The position numbers and the translations under genes are program-made. From assembly GCA_964023275.1 (NCBI GenBank), contig OZ029925.1, positions 9,355,719 through 9,419,718 of the forward strand: a DNA stretch of 64,000 bases. Reading direction: 5' to 3'. This stretch comes from Norana najaformis (lineage: Eukaryota > Annelida > Clitellata > Crassiclitellata > Hormogastridae). Shown here in pieces: positions 13,549-27,386 of this stretch; the stretch's first letter is position 1, and every line of letters begins with the position of its first letter. The notes beneath the pieces were generated by a model. It had not been told where the DNA came from and searched no databases. It worked only from the letters and a program-made list of their open reading frames with translations.

Positions 13549-16500
13549 AAAGCTAGTTTTCTTTCAAAATTAGCTGAATTATTATAATTTGTAAACTTAC
13601 TACTCTTTAATCCTACCACTCTTTAGTCTGTTGCAACAAAACTATTTCACATAAAAGTATCAATAAGTTTTGTATAAATATGTCTAATAATAAAAAGAGA
13701 TGCATATTAATTTTAGGTTTAATAAAAATAAGTCTTATAAAAATAGGCTACAAATATGTTAAATAATAAGTTATTCATTTTTTAAAATTTGTGAGCTGCT
13801 GCATTGCAAACTTGGAAAAACCATAAAAACCAAGAAGAACAGAATGGTGAAGGATGGCTGTCTATTCAATAACACACTGTCTTTGTAACCCAACGATTGC
13901 GAGTTCAAGCCTGCTGTGTGGACTCTGTTTGACGAAGTCCACAAATAATAATAATAATAATAATAAAATATAAATAATAGCAAGTTGTTTGTGCAAACTT
14001 GTCTCGCTTAGCAGATTCAGATTTACTTATCTTGACTGCATGATAAATGCAATTTAAATAAAGAAAAGAAATAAATAACTGTATAACTCATGTCTGAATT
14101 ATCTGGAAAAAGAGCAGCTGTAGAAATTTCGGAATTACGATTACAATTACGAATACTGGAAAACCAAAAGCCAAGCTGTAAAGTAGAAATAACTCACGGC
14201 AACGGCTATCTTCATCAGAGCCATCAATGCAGTCCAGATTAGTGTCACATCTTCTGCGCTCATCAATGCACTGACCACTGTTGCATCGAAATTCATGCAA
14301 CTGACATATAGGTGGTTCTGAACATAATGTAATCAGTCCAAATATTTATGTATGTAAGTATGGAAGCATGTATGCATATCAGTATGTGTGCATGTATGCA
14401 TGTACAGCATGTACAAGTGTATGTATGTATGTATGTGTGTATGCATGAATACATATATGTATGTATGTACATACATACGGGCATTTGTACGTACGTATGT
14501 ATGTATGTGTGCATGTAAGAATATATATGTATGCATGTGTAATGTGTATGTATGTATAGTCACATGTATGCATGTATGTAGTACGTACATAAGTATGTAT
14601 GTATGTGTGTATGCATGTATACAAATATGTATGCATGTACATATGGGTGTATGTATGCATATATGGATATATATGTGTGTATGTGTGTATATGTATGTAT
14701 GTATAAATGCATGTGTGTATGTATATGTGTATCTGTGATTGTTTATGTATGCATGTCTATGTGTATGTATGCATATATGTATGCATGTATCTATGTATGT
14801 ATGTATGTATTTATGTTATTTATGTTATTTATGTGTATGTACTAATCTAATTTGATTTGGAAACTTTAAAATGTCATTACCGTAACAGATTAGCCATTGA
14901 TCAACAGTCACTTTGTAATAAAAGTGAATTCCATGATCATAATACCTTTCATAGATCCTAGAGATAGTAGAGACCAGCAGAAAAAGCTGATGAGATATTA
15001 GCCTCAACCTGGGAACTGGCAGATCAGAGAGAAACAAGCAGCACATTTCATAGTCGGCAACCGAGATAGCCAGGCACCCAGTACTGCTCTGCTTTGGGAT
15101 ATATCAACAGCTATATTTTCCAACGGCACGAGTATGCAGGAGGAGAAAAAGGAGGAACGACAGGTTTGTTGAGCCGTATGCTATACTTTGTAAGTTGGAC
15201 CACAGATTTGAAACTGGATTCTCTGTTCGACAGGAAGCCATAATAATGATAGCAGGATGAGCGTAAGCGTTTGCGTATACAAACTTATAAGTACCAGTAT
15301 ATATGTGTACATGCATATGTACACAAGTTAATTGTTTGTTGACATTTCGGTCAGTGCACAAGCAGTATGATTTTGGTATTGATATCATTTGCAAAGTAAA
15401 CAGCAATTCAGGGCGTCACTCAAGCAGTCTGCACTTATGACAAGCATAACTTCAATGAACAAAGAGGCAGTAAACGGCTATCAGACATTACTGGTCACAT
15501 GAACCAATCACAATATTTTCAGAATTGAATTTGCTTGGGTTCTGAATTGTCGTCAGAACGGTTTAAGGGACAAACAGAAGAAAACAAGTGTCTCCCTATG
15601 TTCCACCTTGAGAAGTGGAATTCGCCTACGATTACTCACTCAGCCGATGGACACATGGTGTGTTAACAAATGTCTTACTAAGTGGCAGGCATGCTTTGCA
15701 TAATTTAATGAATGTTTACCTATGAACCTTGCATGCTTTGGTTACAATAATGCATGCCTTTCTTTGCCAGGTTTCACTGCATAACAAAAGTGGAAAATTA
15801 CTACTTGGTAAGTAAAAGTACCTGTTGGACAGTTGTACTCATCCGAGCGGTCAGTGCAGTCAAAGTGTCCATCACATTCCAGTCTAGCATCAATGCACGC
15901 TCCGTTGGAGCAACGAAACTGTGTCACAGGTGAACAGGTAGGTTTTGGTTGGATTGGCACAAGCGTTGAAACTGCACAAAGAAAAGATCTGAATAAAATT
16001 TCTTATTTAATATAATCTAATAACTTCTATAGCACCGTTAATAATCGACGATCCCTTCAAGCAAAATCTTAGTCAAAAATCATAATCTTTTGGAGAAGCC
16101 TGGTTGAAATCCAACAGGTGGGGAAAATATACTGAAGAATCACTAAAGTTAGTAATTCAAAACACGACTTATCTGAAATGCAAAAGAATTAATGCAATTA
16201 AATAATTCTATGGCGACAGACTGGGTAGGATTGCACAATCTTCCAAGCAAAATGCAAATAAGACAACCCTGCAGATTTGACCACATCCTGAGATGACATC
16301 TGTTCTGTTCTGTGTCTATGTTTCTTCACGAGAAACCACAAATTCAACGTTCAGTATCTGAGAATTTTTAGATACATAATCTTACAATTTCACACTTGTA
16401 AGAAAAAGTGTGGAAAGAAATATGGCAGCACACATGACGAAGTAAGCGGAGTACTAAGTGGAGGAATAAATGTACTCCAAAAACAACCACTGGGTTTCAC

Positions 16501-19500
16501 CAGAGTGGCAGAAACTGCAAAGGTAGCTTGACTGGAATCTAACATTCCCATGACCCTGACTATGCTTTTAAAGTTGTTTTGTGAATCGATGTATCTTTAC
16601 ATAAAAAATTAGTTGTGTTTGTCTGTCTATTATATTTGCCCCTGTTATGCCCTATTTTAAGTATGTATGTAATCATTCTACACACTATACAGTGTAATGC
16701 ATGTGCACTTGACAGATGTGATAAAGGCTACTTCCTACATACTTACTTACTTACTTGGCATCAAATGGTGAGACCGGTGCAGCCACAGCCAAGGGGTAAA
16801 ATAAGAAACATCTCTGGTTCCCAGCCAAGTCATTGCACTGCAGAAATGTGGAGCAGTTGCCATCCAACTCTTCAGCGCAAATGCTTTTTAAGGCACTTTT
16901 AGTATGCCAGACATCATCAAAGACTAGCCATTGCTGCTCGAACAAGTCTCTAGCCTATCGGCAACATGATATGAAGCTTGAGGCAATGCTTTTAGTAACA
17001 AATACAGTGATAATATATCTACATCATAGATACACATATACACACACATGCATTTATACATACACACATGCATTTATACATACACACATGCGTTTATACA
17101 TACAGTATCAGTAAACAATTAAATAATAATCAAACTAATTATGAGAATCATAAACAAAATAATAGGAATAATAATTTACTACCTAAAGCTGTATAAAATC
17201 ACACACAAAATCCTCTAGAAGTCCATTCATTTCTGAGATCTCAGCTACTTTCACTGTTTATCACCAAATGCCAAATCATGTTACATAACCATGAACAGGG
17301 TCTGCATTCAAAGTTATCGCAACAAGTCCAACTCAAAAGCACTTACTCCAACCACAATTTTGCAATCAATAGAGGCAGTTGCCACAAGAGCGATGGGGAG
17401 AAATCACGCTACGGCTCAAAGCTTTGGCGCCAAAACAAGGGCCGCATTATACCAACGTTCGCTACACAACAAAGCCTGCAAAGAACTGTAATCGTATCAT
17501 GGCTTGGAATTTCTGCTGTGGCACAAAAAACTTATCTAGTTTATTTATAGGTTACATTGAAGACAAAAGGTTAGGTCAAGTTCAGTTTAAGTCGAGGTCT
17601 ACAGTGCTGACTGGACTGAAATACTGATGTTTATTCAAAGTCTTAACAATGGCAGCCATAACTAATTGACTGTGCTAAAATGAGACATGCAGTAACAAAT
17701 TGTAATAGAAATTTTCAACTTTTTTGTGCTGGTGTCTAATGCACAAGGCATCAACCGGTGGCACAGCAAAACTAAGCCACAGTCAGGTCAACACCTGGAA
17801 TGTCAGCCTGCTGAAACAGGCAGACAGCCTACAGGGGCTAAAACCAACTGCAAAGGTTAGTCTTAAGTCATGGCCGAAATGAACAAAAGACTGAGCAGAA
17901 TGAACAGAAGCAGGTTAAGAATTCCATAATTTAGGACCAGCAACCGAAAAATCTTGTCCACAAAGAACAGTTCTAGTTTCTGGCACAACCAGAAAAAGAC
18001 AATCAGATGACCTGAGGGGAGGATTGATTTTAAGTAGCGCAGGTGGCTAGAGTTCAACGTTTTATAAACTATAAGCTCCAATTAGAAACAAATCCTTTGT
18101 TTGCAGTATTCAGCAGATACCACAGACAAGGTAAAAATAACACTGAAAAAGAAGAAGCAGTCCCTTCATCTAGCCCAGAGAGGCAGTAATGGGTACGAAG
18201 TGTTAACGACTCCATTTTTCTTAGCCCTGGACATGAGTGCAGGAGACCACCTTCGCCCTCACCGCTTGATCTTCACAATTACAGCGTGAGGTCAGCGTAG
18301 TTATGTCCGGATGCCACGTCTTCTACCACCTACGAGGGGCGGCGTTGGGCGGTGGTGCTCTCGGCAACTGCCATCGCTACTGCCTGTTGTCATCCTAGGA
18401 CTTCGAGGCTGCTCGGTCTACGAACTCTGAACGTTGGCATCTGTCAGGTGGGGTACGGAAACCTGTTGATTGGGCTCAATGTGTGTGTGCACAAGTCTGC
18501 AACTGGTGATATTTCTAATTATCTGAACACTGCTCCATAAATAATGAAATTTTTGTTCTTATTGACATTTAACACCAATTAGGCTAGCATAGGTAAAATG
18601 ATCAGTTCAACAGCTCTTTTGAGTTTTCTGGATTATATTGTTGTCCTACGAGAGACTTAAGGGTATTGGAGGGACTTCAAGTTGGTCATCCGAGTGATAA
18701 CGTTTAGCTGTGGTTGTGTTAAGAGACACTTATGTCATGTGAAATTCGAATATTCTGTGAAGCTGTGGAACCCCACGGTGGTGACTTTTCAGTTATCTGA
18801 GCAACATTTGCTTCGATGAACTTTTTGTTCTTACTGGCTTTAACATATTTATGCTAGCAAAAGGGCTGCTCTGTAACATATCTGAAAGGCGCTACGTTAA
18901 GTGTCTAGATTACTAATTAACAACACGTGCCCATATCTATATTTATTTAATGATGTCTTTGGCATTCACCAATGCCATTACCGTCTACCTGAAGTATTAG
19001 TAATTGAGAAGTTTCAGATTAGCTTGGACAAAATTGTGTTATATTAGATTTGAATATCAAGCATTTCTGAACAGATTTTTAGCACTGGTGAAAAGAAATC
19101 TCTTGATTAGAATGGATTTGATTATCAAGCAAGCAGCTCTGAAGAATCACGTTAGACATACGAACATATGAACCCAGCTATATTACGCGTGCAGTCTCGT
19201 GCAGTCAACCAGCAAACAGGTATGCACACGACATGCAGTATGTGTGAACGTTTGTTACCTTCTGACTCATCAGATCTTAGGAATCCTTGAAGTGCATACG
19301 CCCTCTGTTCAAACTCCAACTCCTCATAACCTACGTTCAGTGTTTCAAACGGCGTAATGGCCTCGTTATGAACATCAACAGACAACACTTGGTACATTTC
19401 ATCTCTCGATATGACGTGATCTTCCGGAATTGCATATGCGATCACTCCGGAAGGCACGCCAGCACTCGCATAATGGATACCCAGTAAGTCCCCTCGTTCC

Positions 19501-20380
19501 ACCCGTACTGGATCAAACTGGACGCTGTGGATCCCGATCGGTGCAGGCGGTAGCTCCACCAGGCCCTTCATAACGTACTCCACAATTCCGGTCTTACTCC
19601 AGATCCCAACAAATACAGAACCGTCACGCGAACCGCGAAAGTAATCTAGGCGCTCCAACCAGCCGCTGCATGAGAACAGATTGCCCAGCATCAGAACAGC
19701 TCGAGTGTCACCCAACCGTGGCATGCTCGTTGGCGGTCGACCAATCGTGGTGGGACAAGGCAGTTCTGAGGAGCCTGCAAGTTGGAAACAAGACTCGCTC
19801 AGTGAAAACCTTTCCGCGAGTAAACTATAAAAGGCTTATTTATTTTATTTAGTTAAAGTACTTCTTACATGCACAAAGTTTGTAAATCTGAATCTGAGGC
19901 ATGGGTTCGATAGAAGCCAAGATGATTAAGTGATTAAGTTTGCTTGTAGTCAAGTCCCTCCCCCAAGCAACAGCAAAATCATGACAAATGAAGCAAGGAT
20001 TTTAACTTCATGAAGCATAACATACAGGATTGATTGCCACTGATTTTATAAATCGCATTCACATATTCCATTGTCCAAAGCCAAAATTCTTAAGCGACAT
20101 AGCAAAACAAGCAGAGGATACAGCCTAATTCTTGTGCCAACTATTTCATAGTTTGTTGATCATTAATCTTATTTTTCTTATTGTAATTTCTAAATGTGGA
20201 AATGTATAATGTAAACTAAGAACCAAAATGCATTTGATACACGAAGTACCACTGGACTGACCGCTTCAGAGCTGAACGGATTTGTTTCTGTCTGTCTATC
20301 TCTCCTGGTCTCTCTCTGTCTTTTTCCCTCTCTGTCTCTGTCTGAGTCTGTGTGTGTGTCTGTCTGTCTGATTCTCTGCC

Positions 20381-20423
<43 letters not shown>

Positions 20424-23400
20424 GGTGGCAAACTCAGCATAGCATAGCCAAACCAATGATGCAGCGCCCAGCCGTTATTTGTGAGTTTTGCAAACCACTA
20501 ATTAATGAATCCTGATTGCATTAGATAACATCTCTACGGACGTCAGATATTCAATTTTCGAAACTGTCACTTGCTTTCATTTGCCAAAACAAGGTAGCAT
20601 TTTGAGAATCACATTCACTCAGTATGGGAAACTGGAGATGAGTTTTAGGCCTTGATTCATATTTTTAGGCTACTGCAGTAAAACTGCTCGCGGCAAAAGG
20701 GTGGATGCACACTCCACTGACGCACCCAGACACTATCCAACCTCTACCACCACCACCACCACCACCACCACCTACTCCCAATGCCTCCTTGATTAATCAT
20801 ATGTCTGCTAAACCACAGAGTCCATGGTTAAACCCAGACCAAGTGCCATCCGGTTTTCCCACCACCCTTTCACCCATAGCCTGACTAATATCCAAACATC
20901 AGCTGAGTAAGAGCACAAAATAATGAGAACCCCATGGCCATCAAGACTCTGCACTCTTCAAAACCAATGTCTGTTAACAGTAGATACTTCTGTGACCAGA
21001 ACACTCGCAAACATAAATCTATGGTAATATAGCATAGAAACCAGAACTCTGAGTGTTGTCATGGTTTCAGTAATCACAAAACACCATATCTGAAACTGAA
21101 TCTTTTATGGCCTTTTGTCCTACCTACCTTATTATCAAAACAGCCGATGACATTGCACATCTTACACGATTGGAAATGGATCTAACCTTCTGTTTCACTT
21201 CGTTTTTGGCTGAAGCTCCCTCCATCAGTCAATGCCTTGTGAATTGTTGTTTATTACTACATAAACCAGCTATAACAATGTGATGATATCACTGTTGAAT
21301 ACATCAATAAGCATTTTGAAACATGCCATCAGTTGATGCCTTGTGCATTAGACACCGGCTTTGTAGAAGTTTCTAATTAATAATTATAGAAGAAATTCAA
21401 TAATTATAATATATTTTAAGTTTTTTCGCTTGAAACGACCATCAACTGAAGCTTTATGCTTCGTGATAACCGAGCTGTAGAAGTTTTTAGAATACATATG
21501 ATTAGATTAGATTAGATTAGATCAGATTATGAAATAACATGGCACAGAACACGGATCTCAAAGGTAGCATCAGAATGAGGCTACACTGTATGCATTTGCA
21601 CATTCTATGGAGTCTTTTAAAAACGTCTCAATTAAGTTCCACGCCGGCAATTATGTTGGTTCATATTTCATGCAAGTAAGAGGCTTTAATTGCTAGTCAT
21701 TAAGTGCGCCACTAACAATGGCAGCGCAGTTTCAGCTGGTGCTGGAAACGCCCAAACTCATTTACAGCAAACCCAGAATCTGCTGAAAATACTACATCTA
21801 TGGCTATAAGTGATAAATAACAGTCTAAAAGCATTCTGGGCATATCACTTTGACCATGTCCATTGACAGTACTGAGTTTTTACATAAAAATGTTCAAATT
21901 TTCCAACTGAAAACTATAAACATACTTCTTAAACATCACTGGGTCATATTCTTCTCAGCTCCTGAAGTCATGTTCTTCTGGGCTAGCACGGTCCGTACGC
22001 GGGGACCTTAAATGGCAAACGGCGGCAGTATTGAAGGATCTCATGGATAATTTCCCTGAAAAATTAGCAGGATCGAGGCCATACGGTTGCTATATTAAAC
22101 AGTGTAAATTTATATTTATTTACATTTCTGCATTCTAACTGTCTGCTCAATTCTTTCGTCATTCGTCAGGGCAGAGCAGGAGGGTCATATCAACCATCAC
22201 TTATTTTACACAATTGGGTGGTCCACTGTATGCATTTGGCTCAATCAACAACTTGTGCCAAACAGTCACTCAGCTTTTACTTCAAAATGTCTTTCATATC
22301 ATTGCTAGTGGCAAGTAACTTTGCACAACTTCTGCTTATTAATCTAATAAGTGCTATTTGTAAGTAACGAAAGTATGAAGTTGCTACTAACTTAGGAAGT
22401 AAGATAGGTCAAGCTGGCTGGTAAGCTACTTTGGTAACTATCTGTAACTATTGTATCTCTGACGTGAGCTCTACAGGGTTCAAAATTCTCTTTCCTGGGT
22501 TGTTATATGTTCTTCTTCTTCATCAGATAAATTAGTTTGCCTTTGTGAACTTAACTGGCTTTCTGTTAAATGGTGTATTATGTTTAAGATTGCATCTTGC
22601 CCAAAACACAGGCCTTCCATCATTGCTGACTCCACCTCGCCCACGTTCATCTGATACTTGTTTGTTGCAAGAACCTAGGTTCAGGACAATTGTATGATCG
22701 TATGTATGTATGTATGTATCTAATCTTTTATATAGCGTATTTTAAGAACCTCTCAAAAGCGAGTGGCTGTAGCCGCAGTGCTCGTCGTATTTGGAATCGT
22801 CTACCACAAAACCCCGGACTTGAAAACTTGCTATCATCTTTTAAATCACTTGTTAACACTCACTACATTACCCTGGCTTTTGCACGATTCCACCTTGGCC
22901 CCTATTGAACATTCACCCACATCTCCGATTCAGATTTACTGACACTGAACAATTAATAAGTGCTTAATTATATTAAATTAAATTAAATTTTCATACAATG
23001 TGATGATGGCACCCCTCATCTATTTCTCTATTTAAATATTTACATTTGCTATTTGTATCAAGTGATGGCACATTTCCAAGGCTTTGCTCAGTCAATGCAT
23101 TTCATCAAGTAATAAATGGGGAGCTGAAAGCAAAACCAATCAATATATTTCCTTGAACAACAAATGGGGAGTTGAAGGCAAGGCCAGCACCCAACAAATT
23201 TCATTACTTACTTACTTCGAATGGCTGCAGTTACAGCCAACTGACAGCTGGCTGAGACTAGCTGACAGGTTGTCTGGCTATAAAACCAGACTAAAACCTG
23301 GGCTGATGAGAATTTAAACACTACCTCAAGCACCATCTTATAAACATCAGGTGGACTTGGTTCAAAATCATTGCCACGCCCACCAGGTGGTTGAAGTAGT

Positions 23401-26400
23401 CGAAAAACAAGAACCGCATTCTGGTTTTCTCTTTCTAGACTCAAAGTTCAAAGCCTTTTCATAGCCCATTGAACATAACTTTATCATATTCCAGACTTAA
23501 AAAACAAAATTGATTAATTGCACACTAAAACGTTTTACCTTGAAAATGGCATAAGGTATTGCTGTTTCAAGTTAACTTTAATAATGTTTTTCTCAAATTA
23601 AATGAATGATTAGCTGTTCATTATGGCCTAATGCTTTGAAGGTCATTAGATTACTTTACCAAGCAGATTAGATTAGATTAGACTAAACAAGACTAAACAG
23701 ATTAGATGAAACTACCATAGATTTGAACAGAACTTTGCTCTAAAACCTTTTAAGGAATTTTTGCTCACAATAACAGTTTAGATTTTATTTAATCCCAAAT
23801 TGTTGAGAAAAGGTTTAACAAATTCCAATTTGTTAATACAAATTGCAACACATGATAACAGTAATCATAGTGAAGCTGCAAAACAGTAGCAGAGTTATAT
23901 GACCTCTTTCCTGTTTGCTGGAATTATTTCACAATACTTGCAAACAAAGAAATTTGATGCCTTTAGACTTAAAACACTAAATCAGTTCCATTTGCAGAAC
24001 TGAATCAGTTCTATTTTGAAAAAAGATAAGTTCCATTCAAAAAACTTGACTGGGTCCATTCAAAAACTGGGATAGATTCAGAGAAAAAAATTTCCTCATA
24101 GTGTTTTCCTACTTTGTGAAAACTTAAATGTTAATACAATCCAGTAGACTACACATCCAGACAACTGTTACCCTGACCCTAAGTGGAGGCAAACTGAGGA
24201 GGGAACTGAGCTACCATATCCAGTTAACTTATAGTTTAAAACCTTGAAGGATAACATCTGGATCTCAAGTTCCATCTGAAACTGCCATAGACACCTTTTC
24301 TTTTACATGGACATGAGCCAAGATAACAAAGTGCAAAAAATTTTCCAGACTGGATTAAAATAACAAATCCGAAACACGATACTCGTTTTAGGTGGGTGTT
24401 GGTCTGCAACTGAGTAACGGTCCAAATCTTTAAAATGGGCACAATAAATGTTATGAATGAATGAAGGAAGGAATAAAGGGCTGACTCAATGATAAGAGTT
24501 CCAAAAGGATCAAAGTCGATGTGGATCATATTTCCAGAGGATCACAAGCCTACAGGATCACAGTTCCTGAAGAACAAGTTTCATGATGTTAAACTGTTTT
24601 CCTATGATTTTCAGCTGGAACTATAATAAGCCTATAAGAGTGTTCATTTTTTCAACTTAAATGCTGCAATAAGTAGAAAAACTACACCAAAAGCTTCAAG
24701 GACAGTTGTTACTCTGACCCAGAGATGGTGAAAACTGATCATAATCCCGAGGATCACATTTCATGTGGATCAATTTCCTAATGACTGCAATCAAAGAGGA
24801 TCGCACTCCCTAAAGGAGGATCATATTTCTTAAAAAGTGCAGTCCTGAGCACCAAAGTCCTTGGAGAGGGCTCGGTGCAATAGCTAGGGGGTTGAGTGAT
24901 GTGGCCGCCCGGGGCGGCACTGTCCAAGGGCAGCAAAGAGGGCAGAAAATTTAACTTTTAACACATTTTTATCACTTGCCCAGGAAAGTTCAATGGTGAT
25001 GAACTAACAGACAGTGAGCGCCTATGTCCCAAAGTAACAAAAGACTTTGCATCTATCAAGGCTAGAAAAGTTTTCTTTTAAGCTTTTGTAGAGTCTTTGC
25101 CATCACTTGTTCCGGGTGCCAAAATACCTAGCTACGCCACTGGGAAGATTGTTCCCAATGATCATTTTCTACTGCAATCACAAATCCTGGGTACAGACGT
25201 GTGTGGTCTTCACTAAGAGAGATCAGCCTACTAGAACAGGCCACAAAGCTAACTTATTTAGTCATTGAAACCAGGCAAGACTCGGCTGGATTGCAGGCCC
25301 TGTTTTCAGCACTGATCTACGTACAAAACTGAATTTCTTATTTCTTACTAAAACTACAACTTGTGTTCACATTCCACATTTCGGCTTCAATGAATGCAAC
25401 AGGTTTATCAGAGTTTGGACTTTGTAACTGTTCTGGGTCCTCGAGGAACTGATAACTCCACGAAGATTGGGGTCAAAACAATTACATTACGTTTAACTCA
25501 GTGACCTTGGGAAATACCACTGCCAAGATCAAAGCATTAGACTGTGCTTTTCAAAATCTAGGCAATAAACTGTAAGCTTGCAGCTGAGCAAGCGGCCAAA
25601 GCTCTGCTGTCTGAGCGTAAACAAAAAGGCAAGGAAAGATTGTTGCTCATTATGTTACATGATCTGTCAGCATCCCTTTGCTAGGGCATGTTGTTCCTGG
25701 AGGCTGAAGAATCCCTTCAGCTGAAGTGCCTACACGACAACAGCAATCCAACTAAAGGACAACCTTTCTTCGTAAGTTGAGTGGCGAGTTAACAACAAAC
25801 AGCCTACTGCACATATTCTATCAGGATTTGAAATGTTGAATCCAAGAAGCATTGTTGCTAATGTATGGCGACAATGCCTCTTGGCACCAGTGTAACTGCA
25901 TGTCCATACAGAAGCAGAAGCACTCCAACCAAATACAGCCATGGGTATGAAATTTCATTTTCCTTAAGCTAACCCTGAGAGGTAACCATGGGTATGAAGT
26001 GTTAACAGCTTCATTTTTCTTAGCCTCAGCATATGAGGGCATGTGTTCAGTCCTTTCCTTTGCCATCTGATCTTCAGCTATATTCAGCATTTACGAAATT
26101 CGAACCAATGTGGTTTGCACTGCATAACAGAACTCTTAGCCAGGGATGAAAACAGCCAAGAAAACACTAGGTGGTCATCATCCAAAACCCAACCTACTAA
26201 ACCAAGCTAATTCTGGACTATAAGTATCACAATAACAGTCAAAACTTAAAACTCAACTGTTCCAACTTGCTTACCCAGCGCAGCCTAGCTTCTGGTTTCT
26301 CTGACCTATAGGAATTTGACCCGGCTCCTCCAACGGATTATGGTTTTGGATTGCAATTTTGACTTGAAGCGACCACCGACTGATGCCTTGGGCATTATGA

Positions 26401-27354
26401 TAACGGCACTGTAGAAGTCTTTCGATTAGATTAGATTAGATAGTTAGCATCAATGAATGAAAGTCACTTTTCCTAGACAACAATGAACAGTACCAGCAAA
26501 TCAGAAAGGAAAAGCTTTGCTTTCTACCCTAACCTAATCTTGTAATGATTAGTTAAAAGTCAAACTTTAAAAAATGCTGTTAATTCCTAACAGCCTGGGA
26601 ACAACAGTCAGCTTCAACCCAGAGCCCAATTCCATATGGCAGATGAGCAGTTTGCATGGGATATATTTCTCACATAGCATATGCTAACTTCATATTGCAT
26701 TTTTAGGAAAGACATAACATAACAATAACATAGCATAATATAATATAAAATGTTATAACATAACATTTTATAACACACCATAACATACAACGGTTTTCAG
26801 TGGTTCAGAAGACATGTAATCTACGCTAGAACCACTGCAAATTATTGGGAATGCTCAACAGCCAATGCTTCCTAGCTTTCTCTTAAAAGCCATGATATTC
26901 CAATCTATTCTGAAAACTTCTATAGCACCATTACTGCAATACACAAGACTCCACCCAATGGTCACTTCTAAACAAAACCACATTCCATGCCCCCTTTAGA
27001 AATTTGGAATTAAAACATGCATTCCATTGTAAACCAGTGCTGCATAACTGTATTCTTCATTTGCTTTCACTTGCCTGCAAAGATGCTACTCATATATAAA
27101 GACTCCTTTCTCTAAGAGTTGTTTTGTCTCTTGATCAGTGTCACCGTCTTTCTGATTGTATTCATTGTCGTGTGATATGCACAGTATGTTTGTACGTACC
27201 TTTCTTTGTTTGTGTACATATGTACCTGTCTGTGTCTGTTGTTACATGCTTGCCTTTCTATACGAGTCTGTAACTGTAGTGTGGCCTTTCTGGTATCGGT
27301 TCAATCCTCTACATGTGGGTCTCTGAATGGGATATATGCTTTGCCTGCCTGCCT

Positions 27355-27386
<32 letters not shown>

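Larger units (their letters stand above)
15972..19258. other. Perlecan intron 5
   Basis: Holds a family 1 fragment at 16010-16130, the minisatellite, the 17715 family 1 copy, and a repeat at 18180-18290 (gggtacgaagtgttaacgac...ttcttagccc) with relatives at 25980-26090 and 57915-58000. No exon signal. Confidence 0.5.

Noticed and set aside
14344-14835. Several 70-116 codon open frames on both strands
   Set aside because: Translations are MYVCMYV or HTYIHTY repeats created by the ATGT microsatellite. The same holds for frames at 39.3-39.6, 45.7-46.1 and 47.4-47.7 kb.
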